Source: Clostridiaceae bacterium (lineage in GTDB: Bacteria; Bacillota; Clostridia; Lachnospirales; Lachnospiraceae). Taken from it: a stretch of 64,000 bases of DNA. The position numbers were made by a program, and so were the translations under genes. Below the pieces are notes generated by a model. The model searched no databases. It was not told the origin of the DNA and was given only the letters and a program-made list of their open reading frames with translations. The DNA lies in the NCBI GenBank assembly GCA_910575795.1, contig CAJTGE010000033.1:1-64000 (forward strand), written 5' to 3'. This document shows positions 53,822 to 62,700 of this stretch, in pieces (position 1 is the first letter of the stretch; each line of letters begins with the position of its first letter).

Positions 53822-54892
53822 TTACAGATCAAATGTATATTCCCGATCCGGCATCTGGACGCGGACTTCCCGGTAATCCCACCGATCCTCGTCACAAATC
53901 CAGCTCTGCGCGCCGCGCAGCTCAAAATTCCAGTCCATGAGCTGGCCCCCGGCCTGCTCCAGGCGGTCCGCCACCTTATGCCTTACATTATAAGGACAGT
54001 AAATCAGCAGAAAGCCGCCGCCGCCCGCCCCTAAAAGCTTGCCGCCCAGAGCGCCTGCCTTTTTCGCCTCCTCATAGAGCAGATCGATCTGCGGGTTCGT
54101 GATCCGCGTGCTCATCCGCTTCTTGCTCTCCCAGCCGTAATCCAGAAGACGGCCGAAATTGTGGAGATTCCCTTTTAACAGCTCATCCTTCATGGCGTAC
54201 GACAGGGCCTTTACCTCGCACATGGCGCGGAACGGATCCTGTTTTTTGTAATTATCCACCTGATCCCGGATAATATTGGCTGACACATGGATCTTGCCTG
54301 TATAGCACAGGAGCAGGTTGTACTGGAGCTCATTGATCACGTCGCGGCGGATGCGCAGCGGGTTTACCACCACATTATTTCTCCCGTGGAACTCGATAAA
54401 ATTAAACCCGCCGAAGGTCGAGGCATACTGATCCTGATAGCCCCCGGCAATATCCAGATCCAGCCGCTCGACCCCGTACGCCAGATCCGCCATGGCGTAG
54501 TTGTCAAGCTGCACGCCCTTCCAGCGCGCCATGGCTGTAAGCAGGGCCACCATCACAGTGGACGATGTGCCAAGCCCCGACCCGGCCGGCGCGTCGCACT
54601 GGAGATACGCCTCGCACCCGCGGTCAATCTTCATCGCCTTTAACGCGGCTGTCACCAGATCCAGCTTTCCGTTATAGACATAGTTTTCCTGTGTATTATA
54701 TTTCACTGTCATATCAAAATCAAGGGAATGGACGATAATCTGATCATCTTCCCTCGGAATAATCGAGCAATACGCGTATTTATTGATCGTGCTGCCGATA
54801 ATCGCCCCGCCCTGCTCGACGCAGAACGGCTCCACATCCGTCCCGCCGCCGCCAAAGCTCACGCGCAGCGGCGCGCGTCCCCTGATTACCAT
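53822..54892 (-). CDS. hddA: D-glycero-alpha-D-manno-heptose-7-phosphate kinase (HddA)
   Basis: 356 residues, GHMP kinase family. Motif 1 RAPLRVSFGGGGTD, ATP-binding DAPAGSGLGTSSTV near 105, and motif 3 LGGKLLGAGGGGFLL near 285. It phosphorylates heptose-7-phosphate at C1 in the alpha configuration, which commits to the GDP (not ADP) heptose branch. Overlaps the end of hddC by 7 bp. Confidence 0.92.
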   Translation of the reverse strand: MVIRGRAPLRVSFGGGGTDVEPFCVEQGGAIIGSTINKYAYCSIIPREDDQIIVHSLDFDMTVKYNTQENYVYNGKLDLVTAALKAMKIDRGCEAYLQCDAPAGSGLGTSSTVMVALLTAMARWKGVQLDNYAMADLAYGVERLDLDIAGGYQDQYASTFGGFNFIEFHGRNNVVVNPLRIRRDVINELQYNLLLCYTGKIHVSANIIRDQVDNYKKQDPFRAMCEVKALSYAMKDELLKGNLHNFGRLLDYGWESKKRMSTRITNPQIDLLYEEAKKAGALGGKLLGAGGGGFLLIYCPYNVRHKVADRLEQAGGQLMDWNFELRGAQSWICDEDRWDYREVRVQMPDREYTFDL

Positions 54893-55593
54893 CTGACCGC
54901 CCCTTTCTTCACATCCTCCTGAAACCGGAAATAATCCTCCGGCACGCCGATATCGATAAAATACCCGTCATGGACGATGCCGCCCAGCCGCCGCCCCTCC
55001 CGCATCCAGGCAGGGATCATCTCATTCTCCAGCGAGACCTTTCCCTCCGGAATCGTCTCCAGAAGCCCGCGCGTCATAAGATACACGCCGCCATTGATTG
55101 TCCCGGGACGCGGAACATTCGTCTTCTCATTAAATCCGGTCAGGAAACCGTCCGTAAGCGCCGCTTCCCCGTACCGCGAGATATCTTCCACACCGCGCAG
55201 CACCAGAGCCATGGAAAGTCCCATCTCCTCCTGCGCCCGTATGAGACGCCCGTAATCCATCTGATAGAACGTATCTGCATTTAACACAAAAAAACGATCC
55301 GCCGTGGTCAGGCGTCCGGCATTTTTAATCGCGCCCGCCGTGCCTAAAAGCTCCTCCTCATACGCATAAGACGCCTTCACGCCAAAGCGGCTCCCGTCGC
55401 CAAAATATGCTTCCACCATGCCGCCCTTGTAACCCACGGCAAATATCATCTCATCGATCCCGCAGCGGCTCAGCTCATGAACCACATATTCCAAAAACGG
55501 CCTGTCCACCACCGGGGCCATCGGCTTCGGCCGGTCGCTCACCACGCTGCGCAGCCGCGTCCCCAGCCCTCCCGCTAAAAGTATAGCCTGCAT
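54886..55593 (-). CDS. hddC: D-glycero-alpha-D-manno-heptose-1-phosphate guanylyltransferase (HddC)
   Basis: 235 residues. Nucleotidyltransferase signature LAGGLGTRLRSVVSDRPKPM and GYKGGMVEAYFGDG. With hddA, gmhB and gmhA alongside, it should make GDP-D-glycero-alpha-D-manno-heptose. It is the first gene of the 17-kb minus-strand operon. The 140 bp upstream would hold the promoter. I see no clean -35/-10 pair there on the minus strand. Confidence 0.9.
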   Translation of the reverse strand: MQAILLAGGLGTRLRSVVSDRPKPMAPVVDRPFLEYVVHELSRCGIDEMIFAVGYKGGMVEAYFGDGSRFGVKASYAYEEELLGTAGAIKNAGRLTTADRFFVLNADTFYQMDYGRLIRAQEEMGLSMALVLRGVEDISRYGEAALTDGFLTGFNEKTNVPRPGTINGGVYLMTRGLLETIPEGKVSLENEMIPAWMREGRRLGGIVHDGYFIDIGVPEDYFRFQEDVKKGAVRW

Positions 55594-55751
55594 CGCTTCC
55601 TCCTGAACTGTTATGAAATGGTATAAACAACCCAGTTTAACCTTTGTATTTTATCACAATTCACAGGGTTTTTCTACCAGAATTTATATTCGCATTGACT
55701 TTATGCGTATTGCACGACAGTATAATACTTCCCTTTGCGGTCCGTTCGCAT

Positions 55752-55790
55752 AAAAACAGCGCCTCCCCCAAAAGCAAAGGCGCTGTTTTC
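55752..55790. terminator. Bidirectional terminator between dhaM and hddC regions
   Basis: AAAAACAGCGCC pairs with GGCGCTGTTTTC around CTCCCCCAAAAGCAAA. A's on one side and T's on the other allow termination in both directions. It ends the dha transcript. Confidence 0.75.
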
Positions 55791-55842
55791 CGCTGCTTGT
55801 ATAGCCTGTAAACTTGATCCTATAACGCTCAAACCAAAACCA

Positions 55843-56223
55843 TCAGAACTTAGGCGTCTCTCCAACTTTTGCGAGCGCATCCAGTATCTCGTCCCGGCTC
55901 ATGCCGCCCAGTGCGTCGATGGTGGCCACCACAGCCCCCTCGACCAGCGGGCAGCCCGACATGGCGACGCGATCCGCCCCCAGCTCTTCCACTACCATCT
56001 CCGCCGTCATCACAGCGCTCCCCAAATCCATCAAAAGGATCACGCCGTCCCCGGAATCCACCTCGTCCACAGCCTGGCAGATCTTCTCAAAGCTGGTTCC
56101 AAAGCTCCCGTCCCGGGTTCCTCCGGCGGCCGCGACCTTTGCCCCGGCTGCCATCATCCCCGTATACTCCACCACGCTCTTTGCCAGGCTTTGGCTGTGG
56201 GATATTATCACAATTCCAACCAT
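55843..56223 (-). CDS. dhaM: DhaM, PTS-dependent phosphotransferase subunit of dihydroxyacetone kinase
   Basis: 126 residues from the ATG at 56223 (AGGAGGGGAAG upstream). EIIA-mannose-like fold with the phosphohistidine in VIISHSQSLA and the conserved GGTRDGSFGTSF and LMDLGSAVMTAE. Only the first domain is present (no fused HPr or EI domains), the usual Gram-positive form. It passes phosphate from HPr to DhaL-ADP. Confidence 0.94.
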   Translation of the reverse strand: MVGIVIISHSQSLAKSVVEYTGMMAAGAKVAAAGGTRDGSFGTSFEKICQAVDEVDSGDGVILLMDLGSAVMTAEMVVEELGADRVAMSGCPLVEGAVVATIDALGGMSRDEILDALAKVGETPKF

Positions 56224-56318
56224 AAGACTTCCCCTCCTGTAACCGCCCGCCGCGGCCATGCTTCCGAATCACAGTCTGTCTGAAAAGTACAACGATTCTG
56301 TCTCAAAACCATTCTGTC

Positions 56319-56942
56319 TTAAAACTGTTCGGCCGCTGTCTGAATCATATACGTAAAGGAGGTCGCCCCCGGATCCTGATGGCCGATTCCGCGCTCTCCC
56401 AGATAGCTGGCGCGTCCCTTGGTGGCGATCAGCTCCTTTGTGTGTTCCGCTCCCGCAAGGGCGGCGGCCGCGCCTTCCTTTAACGCCTCCCTGGCATCCT
56501 GCCCGCGTCCGCAGGCAGCCTCCATCGCTTTCAGCGCGGGAATCATGGCGTCCAGCATGGTCTTTTCCTCTGCCGCAGAGCGACCTCTCTGCCCGACTCC
56601 CTCCACACCGGCCTTAAAGGCAGTCAGAAATTCCGCAAAGCTCATCTCCTTTTTAGCGGTCAGGGACATGCCCATTTTCATAAACGCCGTCCCGTACAGG
56701 GGGCCTGACGAGCCGCCTACGGTCGAGACAAGCGTCATGCCCACGGTCTTAAAAATGGATCCCAGATCCTGCCCTTTAAGGGACGGCAGCTTCTTTTTCA
56801 CTTCCGTAAATCCCTTTGCCATGTTGATCCCATGATCATTGTCGCCGATCGGACGGTCCAGCTCGGTTAAATAGTCCTTTTCTTCAATAATTTTATCGCC
56901 GATCTTATCAAGAACCTCGATTACCTCTTCACTTTTTATCAT
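56319..56942 (-). CDS. dhaL: DhaL, ADP-binding subunit of dihydroxyacetone kinase
   Basis: 207 residues. DhaL signature DRPIGDNDHGINMAKGF (Mg-ADP aspartates), TVGGSSGPLYGT, and GHQDPGATSF at the C terminus. Keeps ADP bound and relays phosphate from DhaM to the substrate on DhaK. 16 bp after dhaK. Confidence 0.95.
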   Translation of the reverse strand: MIKSEEVIEVLDKIGDKIIEEKDYLTELDRPIGDNDHGINMAKGFTEVKKKLPSLKGQDLGSIFKTVGMTLVSTVGGSSGPLYGTAFMKMGMSLTAKKEMSFAEFLTAFKAGVEGVGQRGRSAAEEKTMLDAMIPALKAMEAACGRGQDAREALKEGAAAALAGAEHTKELIATKGRASYLGERGIGHQDPGATSFTYMIQTAAEQF

Positions 56943-56958
56943 CGCATTATCTCCCGCC

Positions 56959-57948
56959 TCACGCCTTAAACGCCGGTGTGTCCGCCTTTGCGTCCAGAAG
57001 CCTCTTCAGCTCGTCGTCCAGGCGCAGCAGGGAAATCGAAAATCCGGCCATCTCGATGGAAGTCATATAATTGCCGACAAATGTCTTATACACCGGAATC
57101 CCCTTTCCGGCCAGGATGTCAGCCACATGGTTATTGATGATAAAGAGCTCCATCAGCGGAGTCGCTCCGGCCCCGTTGATCAGCACCGCTGCCTCATGGC
57201 CCGTATAATCGAGATCAGCCAGAATCTTTTCCATCAGCATATCCACAATCTCGTCCGCCGGCCGCAGGGCTTCCCTGTGCGTTCCCGGCTCTCCGTGGAT
57301 GCCGATGCCCACCTCCATCTCATCGTCGCTCAGCTCAAATCCCGGCTTTCCGGCCGCCGGAACCGTACAGGGCGTGATCGCCATGCCCATGGTGCGCACA
57401 TTGTCAATGGCTTTCTGCGCCGCCGCCTGCACTTCGTCAAGGCTGGCGCCGGTCTCCGCCTTTGCGCCCGCAATCTTGTGGACCAGAACCGTTCCGGCCA
57501 CGCCGCGGCGGCCTACGGTATAGAGGCTGTCCTTAACGGCGACGTCATCATTGACCACAACCTGCTTGACTGCAATCCCTTCCATCTCCGCCATCTCGCC
57601 GGCCATCTCAAAATTCATCACGTCGCCCGTATAATTTTTAACAATCATCAGGACACCCTGATCTGTGGCAATGGCCCTGATCCCCTCTAAAATAGGCTCC
57701 GGGCTCGGGGACGTAAACACCGCGCCGGCCACCGCCGCGTCCAGCATTCCCTCTCCCACATAGCCTCCGTGGGCCGGCTCATGCCCGCTGCCGCCGCCGC
57801 TTATGAGAGCTACCTTTCCCTCCTTTTTGCAGGAGCGCACGACCACGTTCTGGCCGTCCAGCTTCCTCACATACTGCGGGTAAGCTTTTGCCATGCCAAG
57901 AATCATCTCGTTCTCAACCTGATCCGCACCGTTCATAATCTTCTTCAT
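56959..57948 (-). CDS. dhaK: DhaK, substrate-binding subunit of dihydroxyacetone kinase
   Basis: 329 residues from the ATG at 57948 (GGAGGGAAT upstream). Motifs LISGGGSGHEPAHGGYVGEG and FTSPSPEPIL, and the covalent-substrate histidine in GIGIHGEPGTHR. Binds dihydroxyacetone as a hemiaminal. It lies 41 bp after trpS, so dhaKLM may read through from the trpS promoter. No glycerol dehydrogenase gene is in the window. Confidence 0.95.
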   Translation of the reverse strand: MKKIMNGADQVENEMILGMAKAYPQYVRKLDGQNVVVRSCKKEGKVALISGGGSGHEPAHGGYVGEGMLDAAVAGAVFTSPSPEPILEGIRAIATDQGVLMIVKNYTGDVMNFEMAGEMAEMEGIAVKQVVVNDDVAVKDSLYTVGRRGVAGTVLVHKIAGAKAETGASLDEVQAAAQKAIDNVRTMGMAITPCTVPAAGKPGFELSDDEMEVGIGIHGEPGTHREALRPADEIVDMLMEKILADLDYTGHEAAVLINGAGATPLMELFIINNHVADILAGKGIPVYKTFVGNYMTSIEMAGFSISLLRLDDELKRLLDAKADTPAFKA

Positions 57949-57989
57949 CGACATTCCCTCCATTTATTTTATAGTTTTATGAAACATCG

Positions 57990-58997
57990 TCAACCGCGGG
58001 GGATTTCCGGAAATCCCACCTTTTTCTGTACCTTTCTCAGTGTCTTTGCAGAGAAATACTGCGCCTTCCTGGCATTCTCCCGTATCACCCCGTCTAAGTA
58101 ATCCTTATTTTTAGACAGATCCGCGAAGCGGGCCTGCAGGGGCTTTAACACAGAGACAACCGCCTCGCCTACCGCTCCCTTAAAATCTCCATAGCCCCGG
58201 CCGTCAAATTCCGCCTCCGTCTCCTGCGGCGTTTTCCCGGTGCAGGCACAGTAAATATCAATCAGATTATGGATGCCCGGCTGCCCGTCGCAGTAGCGCA
58301 CGCACGCCTCCGAGTCCGTCACAGCGCGCTTAAACTTGCGCATAACCGTATCCGGATCATCCATTAAGTAAATACTGCCGTTCGGATTCTCGTCCGACTT
58401 GGACATCTTCTTTGCGGGATCCTGAAGACTCATTACCCGCGCTCCCGATTTTCCAATATATGCCTCAGGAACTGTAAATACGTCTCCGTAAATATTATTA
58501 AAACGGATGGCAATATCGCGAGTCAGCTCCAGATGCTGCATCTGGTCAATGCCCACCGGGACGACGTCCGCCTGATATAACAGGATATCCGCCGCCATCA
58601 GGACCGGATACGTAAAAAGGCCCGCGTTGATATTATCCGCGTGCTTCGCCGCCTTATCCTTAAACTGCGTCATGCGGTTTAATTCCCCCATATAGGTGAA
58701 GCAATTTAAGATCCACGCAAGTTCCGCATGGCCCGATACGTGGGACTGGTAATAAATACAGTTCTTTTCCGGATCCAGGCCGGCTGCAATATACAGCGTC
58801 AGAAGGGCTCTGGCCCTTTTCCGAAGTTCTGCCGGATCCTGGCGTACTGTAATCGAATGCATATCGACCACGCTGAAAAAGGTCTGATATTCATCGCTGA
58901 TCGTCACCCAGTTTTTCAGGGCGCCCAGATAATTTCCCAAAGTCAGGTTTCCAGTTGCCTGCATGCCGCTGAACAGAGTTTTTTTGCCGTCTAACAT
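57990..58997 (-). CDS. trpS: Tryptophanyl-tRNA synthetase
   Basis: 335 residues, usual length. The class I signature appears as TGNLTLGNYLG (HIGH equivalent) and KMSKS in DPAKKMSKSDEN. It charges tRNA-Trp. No T-box leader (conserved GGTGG core) is visible upstream, unlike many Clostridia. Confidence 0.97.
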   Translation of the reverse strand: MLDGKKTLFSGMQATGNLTLGNYLGALKNWVTISDEYQTFFSVVDMHSITVRQDPAELRKRARALLTLYIAAGLDPEKNCIYYQSHVSGHAELAWILNCFTYMGELNRMTQFKDKAAKHADNINAGLFTYPVLMAADILLYQADVVPVGIDQMQHLELTRDIAIRFNNIYGDVFTVPEAYIGKSGARVMSLQDPAKKMSKSDENPNGSIYLMDDPDTVMRKFKRAVTDSEACVRYCDGQPGIHNLIDIYCACTGKTPQETEAEFDGRGYGDFKGAVGEAVVSVLKPLQARFADLSKNKDYLDGVIRENARKAQYFSAKTLRKVQKKVGFPEIPRG

Positions 58998-59085
58998 AGT
59001 CTTGTCTCCTTACTTTTATCACCTGCATCCCTGTCCGGGGCAGGCGCGTGTTTTTGATAATCGTTTTACAGCGCTTGTATAATTT

Positions 59086-59114
59086 ATTATAATATGAACT
59101 GGTTTTAATAGCAA
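59086..59114 (-). promoter_or_regulatory. Promoter of trpS
   Basis: TTGCTA (59109-59114), 17-nt spacer, TATAAT (59086-59091) on the minus strand, about 90 bp upstream of the ATG. Confidence 0.7.
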
Positions 59115-59227
59115 GTTTGTTATTTATTTCTGCTTGGGAGCTGATCCCCTGTTGCTTTACTGTTCACAGGCCAATGGTAAGTAGTTAAGAGTTAAGCAAA
59201 GTGAGGGATTGCGAGGTGTTGTTTGTC

Positions 59228-59345
59228 GTGAGGGGGCCGCCCGTGTCAGATTCTAAATCCATCAGGAACCCCGCTCCCGCTGCGCTTTTCTCCGAGCGGG
59301 AGCGAGGTTCCTTATAGATACAGGAACTGGCGGAGGCCCCCTCAC
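59228..59345. repeat. 118-bp hairpin repeat, copy 2
   Basis: Outer arms GTGAGGGGGCC/GGCCCCCTCAC and an inner stem AGGAACCCCGCTCCCGCT with AGCGGGAGCGAGGTTCCT enclose the loop GCGCTTTTCTCCG. Compared with copy 1 (28751-28868) the length is the same, one stem arm (GGAACCCCGCTxCCGCT) is shared, the outer arms differ, and the 13-nt loop is the exact reverse complement. Confidence 0.75.
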
Positions 59346-60271
59346 AATGAACCATCGTTCACATACATCTTAACTGACATTGCACATAATCAGAAAGCCT
59401 TGTAAAATCAGAAATTTTTCATGAAATATGTTTACTCAAGCGGCAAACCAGGAGGCCCCGCGCCTGTCTTTTTTTGCTTGAAATTGTCGATTCCCTATGT
59501 TAAAATAATGAAGAATCTGAGCGGTGATCCCAGGGCGTGATCCCGCGTTGATATGATGATAATCTTCAATATCCGAACTGCCCTTCCTCCCTGCAAACCG
59601 CCTGTTTCCAATGGTTTCCATGCAGCTTCCCTTTCCCTTTCATACAAAAAGCTCCTGTCTGACAATATGGCGGGGCTTGTTTTTTTCATGTCAGCCGCGT
59701 TCTGCGGCAGGCGGCCCGCGCAGTCAGGCGGCAGGACTTTCATCGTATTTCCGGAATATTCCATTCTCTTTTCCTGCTTTTGCATTATAATTCTGTGGTT
59801 GTCAAAAATATTCCAATTATAGATGTAATTCCATTAGTTTAAATTTTCAATTCGGATATTGAAGAATATCGTCAGGTGGGCCCCCGGCTCCTCCGGCTGG
59901 AAGGCAGGACGCCTCCGGGCGGAAGAGCCGGGGCGGCTGTCGTCGCAGCGGCCGGGGCGGCGCGCCGTCCCCTGCGGCGCAGGAGGCTGAAACTGTTGGG
60001 GAAACAGCGGCTGAAACTGTTGGAGAAATGACGGCTGGAACGGTTCAGGAAACAGAGGCGGAGCCTGTAAAGGAGGTGCAGAACAGCGACGTGTGGGATT
60101 ACCCGGAGTATGTCGCCATCCTGCCTGAAAGAGCTGGAGCAGTGGATGATCCCGCAAGCTGGTAGGTGGGAGCGTCTCACAGAGGAGGAATTCCGGGCGC
60201 ATGGGGTATACTGATATCCTGCCGCGGCGGGGTTCCGGGAGTACATCAGATTATATGAGGAGGAAAAAGCA

Positions 60272-61285
60272 ATGTTTTGTCCAAAATGCGGAGAGGAAGT
60301 AAAGGACAGGGCGAAATTCTGCCCGTCGTGCGGGGCGGAGACAGGCAGGCGCGCCCCGGAAGGAGGAAATGGGAGGCCGGCGGCCCCGGGAGCGGTTTCC
60401 GGGGCAGGCCAGGCGGCGGGAAAGGCTGTTGGATCGGCTTTAAAAGCCCTGCCGGCAAATATTCCGCGCGCGCAGGCCACGGCGGGGGGCAGCGCACAGG
60501 CCACAGCGGGGGGCAGCGCGCGGGCAAAGGGGCAGGCAGGGGCAGGCGCACCGCCGAACCGCCTGGCAAAACTGGCGATCCCGGCAGCCGCGGCGCTGAT
60601 CGTGGTCATACTCATCGTATGCGCCACAAGGCCGCGCCTGAAGGAGGCGCAGGCAAAGGATCTGGTGGGGGCATGGTTTGAGGAACAGACAGAGTATGCC
60701 TCCGGCCAAGCGCGGTACGAGGCGTGCTTTAGGCGCGCGGTGACAGACCTGACCAGTCAGTTGTCCGGGAAGCTCGTCTCCATCATGGAAGGGGCGGGGA
60801 TAGACGCCGGAGGGTTTGACGCGCAGGGCGCGGCCGGCGGGATCGGCGACATGCTGGCGTCGTACTACAGCAATTCCGCAGGGCAGGTTTCGCTGGTGGA
60901 GGCGGTGACGTCACGATCCGGCTTTAAAGTGGGGAAGGTGGAGAAAGAGGACGGCGCGGTCAGCGCGCAGGTTACGGTCACGGGCGTGGATATCGCGGAG
61001 GTCAACCGCCTCCTGCTGAACGACGCGGTGAGCGTGCAGGGCATCGCTAAAATCGCCGCGCAGTTCGTCTTCGGCGGGAAAGGCGGCTTCATCGGGAACA
61101 TTGCCAGCGCCGCGGGCGGGGACATATCCTTCATTCTGGACGGGTTTGTGGAAAAGGCCCGGACCGCAGAGGTGTCGGAAGCCTTTACCGGTCGCGTGAC
61201 ATTTGAATACAACAGGGAAACAAAGGAATGGGAGATCAGCAGCGCGGATCCGGGGCTTTTGGACGCCTGGTACGGGATCCGGTAA
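60272..61285 (+). CDS. Zinc-ribbon membrane protein, unknown function
   Basis: 337 residues; ATG at 60272 with GAGGAGGAAAAAGCA upstream. An N-terminal zinc ribbon MFCPKCGEEVKDRAKFCPSC is followed by an Ala/Gly/Pro linker with a short repeat (ATAGGSAQATAGGSARA). One membrane helix follows (LAIPAAAALIVVILIVCATR), then an external domain of about 210 residues with a C-terminal DUF-like beta segment (VTFEYNRETKEWEISSADPG). The ribbon would be cytoplasmic. Proteins of this layout are common in Clostridia, and their role is unknown. Confidence 0.8.
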   Translation: MFCPKCGEEVKDRAKFCPSCGAETGRRAPEGGNGRPAAPGAVSGAGQAAGKAVGSALKALPANIPRAQATAGGSAQATAGGSARAKGQAGAGAPPNRLAKLAIPAAAALIVVILIVCATRPRLKEAQAKDLVGAWFEEQTEYASGQARYEACFRRAVTDLTSQLSGKLVSIMEGAGIDAGGFDAQGAAGGIGDMLASYYSNSAGQVSLVEAVTSRSGFKVGKVEKEDGAVSAQVTVTGVDIAEVNRLLLNDAVSVQGIAKIAAQFVFGGKGGFIGNIASAAGGDISFILDGFVEKARTAEVSEAFTGRVTFEYNRETKEWEISSADPGLLDAWYGIR

Positions 61286-61297
61286 AAGGAAACGGGA

Positions 61298-61477
61298 ATG
61301 GGATTCTTAGATACGATTCAGGGAATGCAGGGCAGGCGGGAGGACAGCAGCCCCGCGGGTCAGTTTGACGCGCAGATTGCGGAAACCGAACGGCAGCTCG
61401 CGGCGCAGTTCGCGGCAGTGGGGGAGCTGTACTTAAAAAAGCACCCGAACGATTATGAGCAGGAATATGCGGGATAG
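61298..61477 (+). CDS. Small protein, 59 residues, companion of the zinc-ribbon gene
   Basis: Starts 12 bp after the zinc-ribbon gene with AAAGGAAACGGGA before the ATG. Reads MGFLDTIQGMQGRREDSSPA then IAETERQLAAQFAAVGELYL KKHPND-type sequence and stops at TAG (61475-61477). It resembles the N-terminal helical part of larger MGFLD/MAFLDK-type zinc-ribbon proteins, so it may be a shortened form that has lost its C-terminal ribbon. Short but with a good ribosome site. Confidence 0.55.
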   Translation: MGFLDTIQGMQGRREDSSPAGQFDAQIAETERQLAAQFAAVGELYLKKHPNDYEQEYAG

Positions 61478-62220
61478 TAGACATAAATATTAGAAAGATA
61501 GCGCCTTGTTAAGTTCAAAACTGTATCAAAATATTTATTTAGGCATGTTGCTCTTAATGTACTCTTGGAATCTCTCCGCGCCTGATTTTGTGAGATGATG
61601 TTTTGTCAGATGTGCACAAATTTATGAGGCGTACATTGATCAGATTTGGGTGCATCTGACGGGAAATCAGCCGCGATGGTCATGATACAGACGGGTGCAA
61701 TGATGAAATTGCCAGATTATTTAATGGTTTGATATTAAGGTCGTTTAGATTCGGCGGGGTTCATCACAGCAGCGCCTGGATCCCGCCTTTTTATATTTTT
61801 TGCCGCTGACAGAGAGAAGACAGGGGCAGCAATTCAGACAAAAGAGATTCCTGTCCGTCTATGCCAGGCAAACGTATTACAAAACTTCCGGCAGGATAAA
61901 ACTGATTCCAGGCCCGCTGATAACGTAGCTGGCGCCGGCGGCCTCCCCACAATAAACGGCATCCCGCAATAGTCCGCTCAACTAAACCATTGGTTCAAAA
62001 ATATCTGAACTGTTACCGGAAAAGCCCTTAACTGACTAACATTTCGCGCGAACAGCCCCCTCCCCTCCTGCCGGTCTGTGTCTGGCAACAGTAACTATGC
62101 TGCTGCAGTAACACACTCTTAAGCTTTTAGAAGTCTTGCGCTTTCCTCCCCAATCTGCTAAACTAAATCCAGTGCAAAACCCTGCAGCGATTATATAACC
62201 ATTCCTACAAGGAGGATACT
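61478..62220. other. Gene-free stretch upstream of luxS
   Basis: About 740 bp with no supported ORF, RNA gene or strong repeat. Stops are frequent in all frames. The luxS ribosome site (AAGGAGGATACT) ends it. No SAM or SAH riboswitch signature is evident to me. Confidence 0.5.
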
Positions 62221-62700
62221 ATGGAAAAAATCACAAGCTTCACCATTGACCATCTGCGGCTTCTCCCCGGCGTTTACGTTTCCCGCCGGGATCCTGCCGG
62301 AGACATCGCCATCACTACCTTTGACATCCGCATGACCCGCCCCAATGCCGAGCCGGTTATGAACACGGCGGAGGTGCACACGATCGAGCATCTGGCCGCT
62401 ACGTTCCTGCGCAATCACCCGACATGGAAGGACCGCGTGCTCTATTTTGGCCCCATGGGCTGCCGCACCGGGTTTTACCTCCTTTTAACCGGAGATCTGA
62501 CCTCCCGTGACATCCTTCCGCTCATGAAGGAGCTGTTTACCTTTATGCGGGACTTTGAAGGAGAGGTCCCGGGCGCATGCGCCAAAGACTGCGGAAACTA
62601 TCTTGATATGAATCTCCCCATGGCCAAATACCTGGCGGGCCGTTTCCTGTCCAATACGCTGGAGCAGATCACGGACGAGCAACTGGTTTACCCCGCGTAA
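62221..62700 (+). CDS. luxS: S-ribosylhomocysteine lyase (LuxS)
   Basis: 159 residues. The metal-binding motif HTIEH with the general-base glutamate, the catalytic cysteine in FGPMGCRTGFYL, and the third metal ligand in CAKDCGNY. It splits S-ribosylhomocysteine to homocysteine and DPD (the AI-2 precursor) in the activated methyl cycle. Single gene; no mtnN or metK in the window. A 158-bp hairpin begins at its stop codon. Confidence 0.96.
   Translation: MEKITSFTIDHLRLLPGVYVSRRDPAGDIAITTFDIRMTRPNAEPVMNTAEVHTIEHLAATFLRNHPTWKDRVLYFGPMGCRTGFYLLLTGDLTSRDILPLMKELFTFMRDFEGEVPGACAKDCGNYLDMNLPMAKYLAGRFLSNTLEQITDEQLVYPA

Larger units (their letters stand above)
58998..60271. other. Repeat-rich gene-poor stretch
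   Basis: Holds the trpS promoter, the 118-bp hairpin repeat copy 2 (59228-59345) and no convincing complete gene. Between about 59960 and 60215 a + strand frame reads AETVGETAAETVGEMTAGTV ... EVQNSDVWDYPEYVA. After a frameshift near 60120 it continues as LKELEQWMIPQAGRWERLTE to a stop. This looks like a decayed C-terminal gene end with a small AETVGE repeat. Its family is not recognised. The rest shows nothing I can name. Confidence 0.5.

Noticed and set aside
58998-59227. T-box leader of trpS
   Set aside because: No conserved GGTGG core or specifier hairpin was found, and the promoter lies only about 90 bp from the start codon.
59872-60627. 251-codon minus-strand ORF rich in Ala/Pro
   Set aside because: It overlaps the well-supported zinc-ribbon gene in antisense, has low-complexity GC-driven composition and no ribosome site.
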